From assembly GCF_000023465.1 (NCBI RefSeq), contig NC_014041.1:434001-498000 (forward strand): DNA of 64,000 nt, written 5' to 3'. Position 1 is the stretch's first letter. Every line of letters begins with the position of its first letter. The position numbers were made by a program, and so were the translations under genes. This document shows positions 42,481 to 50,592 of the stretch, in pieces. Under the pieces are notes generated by a model, which saw only the letters and a list, made by a program, of their open reading frames with translations, was not told where the DNA came from and made no database searches. The stretch is from Zunongwangia profunda SM-A87 (lineage in GTDB: Bacteria; Bacteroidota; Bacteroidia; Flavobacteriales; Flavobacteriaceae).

Positions 42481-42516
42481 AAGCGCATTTTGTTATATTT
42501 ACATTATGCGCTTTTT
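42481..42516 (+). terminator. serS terminator hairpin that includes the next gene's start codon
   Basis: Arms AAGCGCAT (42481-42488) and ATGCGCTT (42506-42513), followed by TTTT. The 3' arm is the start of the next gene, ATG CGC TTT TTT, so the hairpin would both stop serS transcription and hide the start codon. Confidence 0.6.
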
Positions 42517-44290
42517 TATTTTAATCATAGTAGTTTTTCTTAGTTCGGTTGTCGTGGATGCACAGTCATTGCAACTGGCAGAAAACTTTTTTGCTAAAGG
42601 GGAATACGAAAAGGCGCTATCCTATTATCAAAAAACACTGGAGCAACAAAATAATAATCCGCGTGCTTTTCAGGGAGTGATTAGTTCTTTACAGCAGTTA
42701 GAGCGCTTTGATAAGGCAGAAGAGATGCTTCTACGTCAATTAGAAAGTTCTCCAAAAAATTCTACCATATTAATTGATATAGGTCATAATTTCGCTTTAC
42801 AAAGAAACGAAGCAAAAGCAGAGCAATACTATCAAAAGGCCTTGGCTTTACTGGAAGAAGATCCAAGACAAGCCTTTGGGATAGGCTTAAAATTTGAAAA
42901 TTACATTCTTCTGGATTACGCGGCTAACGCCTATAAAAAAGCCAATCAATTAATGCCTAATGCCGGCCTCGAATTAAAACTGGCCAGGCTTTACGGCGAG
43001 CAGGGGGAGCTTCAGCAAATGTTTGAAAGTTACCTGGATTTAGTCATTAAAGATGAGAAGTATTTTCCTTACGCTAATAGGGAGTTTGGAGAATTTATTA
43101 CTAAAGATGCTTCGGCCGAACCTAATACCTTGCTTAGAAATACCTTGTTAAAACGCCTGCAAACCAATCCAGATCCTTTTTATAATGAGATGCTAAGCTG
43201 GTTATATATACAGCAAAAAGAATACAATAAAGCGCTTATTCAGGAAAAAGCTATTTATCGGCGATCTGAAGTGCCGAATTTAAATCGCATCATGAACTTG
43301 GCTTATGCCGCGAAAAGGTCAGGAGATCTGGAAGCTGCAAAAGCGGTAACCGATTTTATTATTGAAGAAGCCCCGGCTTCTTTAAAACTACGGGCAAAAC
43401 AGTTGAAAATCAGTTTGCAGGTAGCCACGGCAATACCTTCAGCATATCCTGAAATTGAAGAAAATTTTCGCAGTGTTATCAAAGAATATGGAGATTCTCC
43501 AGAAACCATTCCGCTACAAATCGATTTTGGTCAGTTTTTAGCTTTTAAATCTGGGAAAGTTACTGAAGCCGAGAATCTTCTTAAAAATTTGCTCGTTAAA
43601 GCGATAAATGACTATGAGAAGGCCAGAATAAAAATGGCGCTTGCCGATGTTTTGGTGTTACAGGAAAAATTTAATGAAGCGCTTATTACCTACACCCAGG
43701 TGCAAAAAATGGTGAAAAACGATCAAATTGCTCAGGATGCACAATTTAAGGTTGCCAAAACCAGCTATTATAAAGGGGATTTTGAATGGGCACAAACACA
43801 GCTGGATGTCCTTAAAAAATCAACTTCTCAATTGATCGCAAATGACGCGATGGAACTTAGCCTGATGATTAAAGATAATACTTTAGAGGACTCTACCCAG
43901 ATAGCGCTTAAAAAGTATGCACATGCCGATTTACTGGCCTATCAGGGGAAAAATAAACAGGCAATTACCGAGTTGACACAATTATTACAGGACCATATAG
44001 GTGAGAAAATTGAAGATGAAGCACTATATAAACAGGCGCAGCTATACGAATTAGAAGAACAGTATCCTTTAGCCGAAAAAAACTATTTGGCGATATTGGA
44101 TAACTACGGGCAGGATTTATTGGCCGATAATGCCGCATGGAATCTGGCCCAGATGTATACTAATAAACTAAACCTGCCTGAGAAAGCCCGACAATATTAC
44201 GAGAAGATTTTATTTAATTTTGAGGATAGTATTTATTTTATCGAATCCCGAAAGAAGTACAGATCGCTTAGAGGCGATGCTATAGAATGA
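42506..44290 (+). CDS. TPR-repeat protein, exported
   Basis: 594 residues, signal peptide 1-19 (FILIIVVFLSSVVVDAQS). Tetratricopeptide repeats fill the protein, for example AENFFAKGEYEKALSYYQKT, RFDKAEEMLLRQLE, KVTEAENLLKNLL, KFNEALITYTQVQ and QYPLAEKNYLAIL. It probably acts as a periplasmic or outer-membrane-associated scaffold; partner unknown. Its stop overlaps the next gene (ATGA). Confidence 0.85.
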   Translation: MRFFILIIVVFLSSVVVDAQSLQLAENFFAKGEYEKALSYYQKTLEQQNNNPRAFQGVISSLQQLERFDKAEEMLLRQLESSPKNSTILIDIGHNFALQRNEAKAEQYYQKALALLEEDPRQAFGIGLKFENYILLDYAANAYKKANQLMPNAGLELKLARLYGEQGELQQMFESYLDLVIKDEKYFPYANREFGEFITKDASAEPNTLLRNTLLKRLQTNPDPFYNEMLSWLYIQQKEYNKALIQEKAIYRRSEVPNLNRIMNLAYAAKRSGDLEAAKAVTDFIIEEAPASLKLRAKQLKISLQVATAIPSAYPEIEENFRSVIKEYGDSPETIPLQIDFGQFLAFKSGKVTEAENLLKNLLVKAINDYEKARIKMALADVLVLQEKFNEALITYTQVQKMVKNDQIAQDAQFKVAKTSYYKGDFEWAQTQLDVLKKSTSQLIANDAMELSLMIKDNTLEDSTQIALKKYAHADLLAYQGKNKQAITELTQLLQDHIGEKIEDEALYKQAQLYELEEQYPLAEKNYLAILDNYGQDLLADNAAWNLAQMYTNKLNLPEKARQYYEKILFNFEDSIYFIESRKKYRSLRGDAIE

Positions 44291-44718
44291 GAGAGCTATT
44301 ATCAAAATCCTATAAATTATTCTGGGTGCTTATCCCGTTTGTGTTTATGTATGGTTTGTTTCATAAGGAATATTTTGCCAGTGTAAATATTGGGGCTACC
44401 TTCTACGTTTTTAGTGATCTTACTTTTTCGGTAGTAATTGTTATCCTTTTTGCCGTATTTGGACTTGGTTACTGGTTGATGGACATTTTTCAAAAGCAAT
44501 TAATTACCTGGATGATCGCTTATCATGTTTATATCAGTGTGTTTGGAATGTTAATTTTGTTGGTTTTTTATGGCTATTTTCAGCAATTAGAGATCGATTA
44601 TGCTTTTTCGCAAACCATCATGATGTTAATGTTTATTATTGCGGCTATTACCATTGCCGCGCAATTATTATTTCCACTTAATTTTATTGTTTCTTTTCTT
44701 CGGAAGAAAAAGCGCTGA
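44287..44718 (+). CDS. Hypothetical four-span membrane protein
   Basis: 143 residues with four hydrophobic segments (about 11-28, 38-62, 77-98 and 110-135) and a basic tail (FLRKKKR). No family recognised. It is translationally coupled to the TPR gene by a four-base overlap, which suggests a joint function in the envelope. Confidence 0.7.
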   Translation: MRELLSKSYKLFWVLIPFVFMYGLFHKEYFASVNIGATFYVFSDLTFSVVIVILFAVFGLGYWLMDIFQKQLITWMIAYHVYISVFGMLILLVFYGYFQQLEIDYAFSQTIMMLMFIIAAITIAAQLLFPLNFIVSFLRKKKR

Positions 44719-44796
44719 ATTTCAAACTAACCTGAAATGCTTATACTTGGTTTTAGTATTGGTGGCATATAGACTTGTATCAAGGTTTTTGATTTG

Positions 44797-44804
44797 TATT
44801 TTTG
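44797..44804 (+). promoter_or_regulatory. Promoter of the DUF4286 gene
   Basis: TATTTTTG (-7) with CTTG at 44774-44777 exactly 19 bases upstream, fitting TTTG-N19-TAnnTTTG with one mismatch. It lies 25 bases before the ATG at 44830. Confidence 0.6.
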
Positions 44805-44829
44805 CAAATTCAGTACAAAATTTAAAAAA

Positions 44830-45138
44830 ATGGTGATTTATAATGTAACAACAAATGTGCAGGAAGAGGCGCATGCAGATTGGCTGAAATGGATGAAGGA
44901 GGAATATATTCCTGCAATGCTCGATACTGGTAAATTTACCAAGGCTTTAATGACCAAAGTACTTAGCAAGGAGCCTATGGGAGGGATCACCTATTCGGTA
45001 CAGTATACTGCCGAAAGTATGGCCTATCTCAAAACTTTTTATGTAGAGGATCATGCAAATATGGTTGCTAAAACCACAATATTTAAGGGGAAGATCGTAG
45101 AGTTTTCTACAGAACTTCAGGTGATGGACGAACAATAA
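44830..45138 (+). CDS. DUF4286 family protein
   Basis: 102 residues, soluble. VIYNVTTNVQEEAHADWLKW and EEYIPAMLDTGKFTKALMTK match DUF4286, which resembles ferredoxin-like dimeric alpha-beta barrels. Function unknown. The ATG at 44830 is preferred to a frame opening at 44794 that overlaps the promoter. It is followed by rsmA after 21 bases, an arrangement I have seen often in Bacteroidota. Confidence 0.85.
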   Translation: MVIYNVTTNVQEEAHADWLKWMKEEYIPAMLDTGKFTKALMTKVLSKEPMGGITYSVQYTAESMAYLKTFYVEDHANMVAKTTIFKGKIVEFSTELQVMDEQ

Positions 45139-45159
45139 TTTGTTTTAAAAACAAAAAGT

Positions 45160-45999
45160 ATGAGCAAGAAGAAATTTAAGAAAGACTATAAACCACCCCG
45201 CCGGGAAGATCAAAATGGGCAGGTAAGGGCTAAAAAACATCTTGGTCAGCATTTTCTTAAAGACGAGAATATAGCTAAAAAGATTGGCGATACCCTGTCG
45301 CTTTCCGGCTACGATTATGTGCTGGAAATTGGCCCGGGGATGGGTGTCCTCACCAAATTCTTGCTTCAAAAAGATACTGAAGTTCATGTCGTTGAAATAG
45401 ATGCCGAAAGTGTCGACTATCTAAATGCCAATTATCTTCAGCTTCATGGTAGGATTCACGAACAGGACTTTTTAAAATATGATCTTACACAAGTTTTTGG
45501 TCATAAGCCTTTTGCGGTTACGGGTAATTTTCCTTACAACATTTCTTCCCAAATCGTTTTTAAGGTATTAGAGATGAGAGATCAGATCCCGGAATTTTCT
45601 GGGATGTTTCAAAAAGAAGTAGCCCAACGTATATGTGAAAAAGAAGGCAGTAAAACTTATGGTATTCTTTCAGTATTAACCCAGGCATATTATGATGCCG
45701 AATATTTGTTTACTGTACCGCCTTCAGTATTTAATCCACCTCCAAAAGTAGATAGTGGCGTACTTAAGTTAACCCGAAAAAAAGACTATCATTTAAAGTG
45801 TAATGAAGCCTTGTTTTTTAGAATTGTTAAAATGGGCTTTCAACAGCGACGTAAAACCTTAAGAAATAGTTTAAAAAGTCTTAATTTACCCGATACTTTA
45901 AGGGAAGATGCTATCTTTGGCAAGCGGCCAGAGCAGCTCAGTACGCAGGATTTTATTTCACTTACCTTAAATATCGAGCCTTATGCAGTTTCAAATTAG
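45160..45999 (+). CDS. rsmA: 16S rRNA dimethyladenosine transferase
   Basis: 279 residues. It dimethylates the two adjacent adenosines in helix 45 of 16S rRNA using S-adenosylmethionine. Signatures: [30 protein letters not shown] (SAM binding), [11 protein letters not shown] (catalytic N-x-P-Y) and [11 protein letters not shown]. The C-terminal domain has [14 protein letters not shown]. It overlaps mgtE by 17 bases. Confidence 0.96.
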   Translation: MSKKKFKKDYKPPRREDQNGQVRAKKHLGQHFLKDENIAKKIGDTLSLSGYDYVLEIGPGMGVLTKFLLQKDTEVHVVEIDAESVDYLNANYLQLHGRIHEQDFLKYDLTQVFGHKPFAVTGNFPYNISSQIVFKVLEMRDQIPEFSGMFQKEVAQRICEKEGSKTYGILSVLTQAYYDAEYLFTVPPSVFNPPPKVDSGVLKLTRKKDYHLKCNEALFFRIVKMGFQQRRKTLRNSLKSLNLPDTLREDAIFGKRPEQLSTQDFISLTLNIEPYAVSN

Positions 46000-47338
46000 C
46001 ACCGAACTAATTGAAAAAATTCAATTCCTTATTGAACAAAGGAATGATGAAGAATTGCTATTGCATTTAGAGGATGTGCACCACGCAGATATCGCTGAAA
46101 TTATTACCGAGCTTAGCCTTGATGACGCAACTTACCTGGTAAGACTGCTTGATAGTGGGAAAACTTCTGAAGCTATAATGGAGCTTGAGGAGGGCGTTAG
46201 AGAACGTATTTTAGAAACCTTATCGGCCAAAGAGATCGCAGATGAGTTGGTAGAAATGGATACCGATGATGCTGCCGATATCATGAACGAGCTTTCGCCT
46301 GAGTTGCAGAAGCAGGTGATTTCTGAAATTCAGGACGAACAACATGCTGAAGATATTGTAGAGTTGTTGCGTTACCCAGAAGACTCTGCCGGTGGTTTGA
46401 TGGCAAAAGAGCTAGTGAAAGTTAATGAAAACTGGAGTGTTACCGGTTGTATGACCGAGATGCGTGCCCAGGCAGAAAATGTAACCCGCGTACATTCTAT
46501 TTATGTGGTAGACGATAAAAATCGCTTAAAAGGAAGACTGTCCTTAAAAGATTTACTTACCGCTGCGAGCAACGAGAATATTAGGGATGTTTATATCCCC
46601 AATGTAGATTATGTAAATGTACATACCGAAGGAGAAGAGGTTGCCAGGATCATGCAAAAATATGATTTAGAAGCCATTCCTGTAATCGATGAGATGGGAC
46701 GTTTGGTAGGTAGAATTACTATTGATGATATTGTAGACTTTATAAAAGAGGAAGCCGAACGTGACTACCAAATGGCGGCCGGTATTTCTGAAGGTGTAGA
46801 AGCCGATGATAATATCTTTAAACAAACAAGGGCACGTTTACCCTGGCTTTTAATAGGGATGTTTGGAGGACTGGGAGCGGCAGGAATTATTAGCGGATTT
46901 CAGGGGGCTATGGCGGTTTTTCCCAAATTATTGCTTTTTGTGCCTTTAATTCAGGCAACTGCAGGTAATGTAGGAGTGCAATCCAGCGCCATAGTAGTGC
47001 AGGGGCTAGCAAATGGAAGTTTAAAGGGAAATATTATCGCAAAGCGGTTATTAAAAGAAACTTCCCTGGCGTTGGTAAACGGAATTTCGATTGCGATGAT
47101 CGTGTTTATTATAAGTAGTGTTTGGTTTGACACCAGTTATATGGAATCCTTAAGCATTGGAGTGGCCTTAATTTCTGTAATATTACTGGCGGCGATGATA
47201 GGAACAGTGATCCCCATTGTTTTAGATAAAAATAATATTGATCCCGCAGTAGCCACAGGACCGTTTATAACAACCAGTAATGATGTTTTTGGGATTCTTA
47301 CCTATTTTTTAATCGCTAAAGTCATATTGGGCTTCTAA
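45983..47338 (+). CDS. mgtE: Magnesium transporter MgtE
   Basis: 451 residues. The N-terminal MgtE_N helical superhelix (1-130) is followed by two CBS domains (about 130-255, with [20 protein letters not shown] and [19 protein letters not shown]) and five membrane helices carrying the pore sequence [20 protein letters not shown]. It is an inner-membrane, Mg-gated channel. The gene starts inside rsmA, so they are coupled. Confidence 0.95.
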   Translation: MQFQISTELIEKIQFLIEQRNDEELLLHLEDVHHADIAEIITELSLDDATYLVRLLDSGKTSEAIMELEEGVRERILETLSAKEIADELVEMDTDDAADIMNELSPELQKQVISEIQDEQHAEDIVELLRYPEDSAGGLMAKELVKVNENWSVTGCMTEMRAQAENVTRVHSIYVVDDKNRLKGRLSLKDLLTAASNENIRDVYIPNVDYVNVHTEGEEVARIMQKYDLEAIPVIDEMGRLVGRITIDDIVDFIKEEAERDYQMAAGISEGVEADDNIFKQTRARLPWLLIGMFGGLGAAGIISGFQGAMAVFPKLLLFVPLIQATAGNVGVQSSAIVVQGLANGSLKGNIIAKRLLKETSLALVNGISIAMIVFIISSVWFDTSYMESLSIGVALISVILLAAMIGTVIPIVLDKNNIDPAVATGPFITTSNDVFGILTYFLIAKVILGF

Positions 47339-47613
47339 GAAATTGGTTTATTTTTTCTTCATATTCCCAGCTTTGTTTAAATTTGTGGGTTATTGTAGCG
47401 GTTGAATATGACACTTTTCACTTTTCAACGATTAAATTTAGAAAGCGGTTGATCCCCTTTATCTTCGGGGAATTCAGCTTCACATTCAGATGATATCTTT
47501 GTTAGAATAAATATTGAGCAGGTAGGTATCTGGTTTTCTAAGCTTAACCGGTTAAAGGAAAGGTGTGTTTCAGCTAAAAATCACAAATTATATATTAATA
47601 AAAATCGATTAAA

Positions 47614-48591
47614 ATGATCATTTTACACGCCGATACGAATCACTCGAAGTTGATTGAGCTATTGGCAGATGCCGGGCATCACAATATTGAAGGATTTACA
47701 CAAAGCAGGGAAGAAACTTTGCAAAACCAGCATTTATATGATGGAATTGTAATAAGGAGCAGGTATACAATAGACAAAGATTTTCTTGATGCAGCACCAA
47801 ATCTAAAGTTTATTGCAAGGGTAGGAGCCGGTCTGGAAAATATCGATGTAGCATATGCAAAAGAAAGTGGAGTACAATTATTCTCGGCTCCCGAAGGTAA
47901 CCGAAATGCGGTAGGAGAGCATACGTTAGGCATGTTGTTATCCCTTTTCAATAAATTGAATAAAGCTGATAGAGAAGTTAGAGAAGGGCTTTGGAACCGT
48001 GAAGATAATCGCGGAATCGAGCTGGATGGAAAAACCGTGGGAATTATTGGTTACGGAAATATGGGAAAGGCTTTTGCTAAAAAATTAAGAGGTTTTGATG
48101 TAGAAGTACTTTGCTATGATATTAAAGATGATGTAGACGATAGTAATGCAACCCAGGTAAATTGGGAAGAGTTTACCGAAAAATGCGATGTGGTAAGTTT
48201 ACATACACCCTGGACCAAGGAAACCGATAAAATGGTTAATACAGCATTTATCGAATCTTTTGCAAAGCCTTTCTGGTTTATCAATACGGCACGTGGTAAG
48301 AACGTAGTGACAGAGGATTTAGTTTATGCACTACGATCAGGACAGGTTTTAGGCGCAGGGTTAGATGTTTTGGAATACGAAAAATCATCTTTTGAGAGCT
48401 TGTTTGCAAACAAGAAAAACGTAGCTGTTAGCGCTGCCGAGCCATTACCGGAAGCTATGCGTGAACTTATGTTTATGCCCAATACAATTTTGAGTCCGCA
48501 TATAGCAGGTTGGACGGTAGAGTCGCATGAAAAGTTAGCCACAGTAATTGCCAATAAAATTATTAAGCAATTTGGTAAAGGCGAAGAATAA
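47614..48591 (+). CDS. D-2-hydroxyacid dehydrogenase (SerA-like)
   Basis: 325 residues, NAD-dependent. RVGAGLENIDVAYAKESGV and the Rossmann motif GIIGYGNMGKAFAKKL are clear. The catalytic Arg is in NTARGKNVV, the Glu in LDVLEYE and the His in LSPHIAGWT. It resembles phosphoglycerate dehydrogenase but lacks the C-terminal ACT domain, and no serC is beside it, so the substrate is not certain. A TATCTTTG -7 candidate lies at 47494-47501. Confidence 0.88.
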   Translation: MIILHADTNHSKLIELLADAGHHNIEGFTQSREETLQNQHLYDGIVIRSRYTIDKDFLDAAPNLKFIARVGAGLENIDVAYAKESGVQLFSAPEGNRNAVGEHTLGMLLSLFNKLNKADREVREGLWNREDNRGIELDGKTVGIIGYGNMGKAFAKKLRGFDVEVLCYDIKDDVDDSNATQVNWEEFTEKCDVVSLHTPWTKETDKMVNTAFIESFAKPFWFINTARGKNVVTEDLVYALRSGQVLGAGLDVLEYEKSSFESLFANKKNVAVSAAEPLPEAMRELMFMPNTILSPHIAGWTVESHEKLATVIANKIIKQFGKGEE

Positions 48592-48611
48592 GCCTAATCC
48601 TATAAATTTTA

Positions 48612-48646
48612 AAAAGCTGTCTGAAATATTATCAGGCAGCTTTTTT
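48612..48646 (+). terminator. Rho-independent terminator
   Basis: Stem AAAAGCTGTCTGA / TCAGGCAGCTTTT with loop AATATTA and a T run, 21 bases after the dehydrogenase stop codon. Confidence 0.88.
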
Positions 48647-48783
48647 ATTTTTGCTGTTTTGTGTTTCCCACTATTTCATAAGCCTAAAGAACTGTTTAAT
48701 ATCTTACCTAAAGGCATCAGCATTTCCAAATTCGAAAAATGTAAAAGAGCTAACTCAATTTAGATAAAATAAATTTAGAGTTC

Positions 48784-49152
48784 ATGAAAAACAGAGTAAC
48801 AGGTATAGGCGGTATCTTTTTCAAATCTGAAGATCCGAATGAAGCAAAAGCTTGGTATAAAAAACATCTTGGTTTAAATACCGATGATTATGGTTGCACT
48901 TTTTGGTGGAAGATAAAGATAGCAACGACTGTGCTACACAATGGAGCCTTATAGATAGACAAACAGGTTATTTTGCAGCTTCTAAAAAGTAGTTTATGAT
49001 AAATTTTGGGGTTGAAAATTTAGATGAATTATTAAAAACACTAACCGCTGAAGTTGTAAGTGTACTTGGAGAACCTAAAAATTATGATATGGGAAATTTG
49101 GATGGATTTTAGATGCGGAGGCAATAAAATTGAACTCTGGGAATCTATATAA
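48784..49152 (+). pseudogene. VOC (glyoxalase-like) protein, broken
   Basis: The ATG at 48784 starts MKNRVTGIGGIFFKSEDPNE, AKAWYKKHLGLN, DDYGCTFWWK, typical of small VOC-superfamily metalloproteins. The frame then breaks near 48912. Continuing in the next frame gives EDKDSNDCATQWSLIDRQ, an in-frame TAG, FMINFGVENLDELLKTL and finally, after another shift, WILDAE and NKIELWESI. With two frameshifts and a stop the gene cannot make a full protein of about 125 residues. Confidence 0.85.
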
Positions 49153-49288
49153 AGTTTTTCTTAAATAGCCTAATACTTAACATTACGGAAACAGGAAATC
49201 TGTTGTAGCTTATTATTTTAGTAAAACTCACAATTTTTTATCGTTTTTAGCGCTCTAATTGCTAAAAGTTTATCGTGAAAATAAGCTT

Positions 49289-49705
49289 ATGAAAAACATT
49301 CTCGTGTTATGTAGGGGAAATTCATGCCGTAGTCAGATCGCTCACGGATACTTAAATTATTTTGCATTTAAAAAAGCTAAGGTCTATAGTGCGGGAATAG
49401 AAACGCATGGAGTAAACCCACGTGCCATCGCTGCAATGCAGGAAGATGGTATTGATATTAAAACGCATACCAGCAATCTGATAGCGGAATATAAGCATAT
49501 TGATTTTGACTATATCATTAGTGTTTGCGATCATGTAAAATCACATTGTTCCATTAGATTTTCATCCAGTGCCGTTAGAATACATCAGCATTTTAGAGAC
49601 CCATCGGCGGTAAAGGGTAATAATAGAAAGATCCATGAAGCTTTTGAAGTTACCAGGCTTGGGATTAAACATTTTTGCAGGGCCTTTGTAAAACAATATT
49701 TATAA
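49289..49705 (+). CDS. Low-molecular-weight phosphatase / ArsC-like protein
   Basis: 138 residues from the ATG at 49289. The P-loop CRGNSCRS (C-x5-R-S) and the HFRDPSA loop carrying the general-acid Asp fit the low-molecular-weight tyrosine-phosphatase fold. A CDHVKSHC pair, with seven-residue spacing, resembles the two resolving cysteines of thioredoxin-coupled arsenate reductase ArsC. It may therefore be an arsenate reductase, although no ars genes are nearby. Other LMW phosphatases lack that second pair. Confidence 0.82.
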   Translation: MKNILVLCRGNSCRSQIAHGYLNYFAFKKAKVYSAGIETHGVNPRAIAAMQEDGIDIKTHTSNLIAEYKHIDFDYIISVCDHVKSHCSIRFSSSAVRIHQHFRDPSAVKGNNRKIHEAFEVTRLGIKHFCRAFVKQYL

Positions 49706-49755
49706 AAAAAGGATGGCAACTGCCATCCTAATAAGTCTAAGAATAAGTGGTGGAA

Positions 49756-50406
49756 TTATCCAATTCCGCTTAGTTCTATTAGTGCTTGTTTTACAGGAGT
49801 TTCTCCTTCCAGGGCTTCAAAACTCATATTTTTAGTTAATGGGTCTGCTAAAGACATGACCATTAAAAAGGCAACATCGTCACGGGCAATTTCGCCATAT
49901 TCACCAAGTTTCTCTGCAACTTTTACGCGAGCCCGGCCAAGTTCATCGCTTAGACTTCCTGGTTGTACAATTGTAAAAGGAACGCCACTTTCGCGAAGAT
50001 GATCGTCTGCTTTTTTCTTTGCTCGTAAATAATGTTCCAGATCTCCGCCATCTTCAGGATTGTCTGTCCCCATAGAACTTAACATAACAAACTTTTTTAT
50101 ATTGTTTGCTTTTGCAGCATCAATCATTTTTATGGCGCCTTCTTCGTCTATAGCAGTTGTTTTTTCTGGGCCGGTACTTCCGCCAGAACCTGCAGCAAAT
50201 ATCACTTTATCTACTCCTTCAAAAGCATGTTTTACCTCACCTTCAAGATCGGCAAGTACACTTTCAACGCCCATATCATCAAAAATCTGTTTTTGCTCTT
50301 CCTTCCTTATCATCGCTACAGGATTAAAATTTTGAGAGCTATTGAGTATTTCAATAATTCTTTTTCCTGTTTGTCCGGTTGCTCCGGCAATTAATATTTT
50401 TTCCAT
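49756..50406 (-). CDS. NmrA-like NAD(P)-binding protein (SDR-related)
   Basis: 216 residues. ILIAGATGQTGKRIIEIL is the Rossmann G-x-x-G-x-x-G signature, followed by DKVIFAAGSGGSTGPEKTTA, FVMLSSMGTDNP and a SDR-like VPFTIVQPGSL. It belongs to the YwnB/YhfK/NmrA-like group of small atypical short-chain dehydrogenases; many act as redox sensors or have unknown substrates. A 17-base palindrome lies about 47 bases upstream of its start. Confidence 0.85.
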   Translation of the reverse strand: MEKILIAGATGQTGKRIIEILNSSQNFNPVAMIRKEEQKQIFDDMGVESVLADLEGEVKHAFEGVDKVIFAAGSGGSTGPEKTTAIDEEGAIKMIDAAKANNIKKFVMLSSMGTDNPEDGGDLEHYLRAKKKADDHLRESGVPFTIVQPGSLSDELGRARVKVAEKLGEYGEIARDDVAFLMVMSLADPLTKNMSFEALEGETPVKQALIELSGIG

Positions 50407-50452
50407 TTTTGTTTGCTGTTTTCAGGTAATATAATAATCGATATAAAAATGG

Positions 50453-50469
50453 CCTAAGCCTGGCTTAGG
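50453..50469. promoter_or_regulatory. Palindrome, candidate operator of the NmrA-like gene
   Basis: CCTAAGCC-T-GGCTTAGG, a perfect 17-base inverted repeat centred 55 bases from the gene's ATG. Near copies of the half site occur close by (CCTAGGCTTGGCTTA near 50532). The one-base centre suits a dimeric regulator better than a hairpin. Confidence 0.45.
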
Positions 50470-50592
50470 TATAACACTAAATTAACAGGTATGGTTTGCC
50501 TGTCTTACCATATAATCTAGATGAAACACTCCTAGGCTTGGCTTAAAATCAGCAATTTCTGAAAATGCTTCTCGGGCTCGCCTTTAGGTAGT

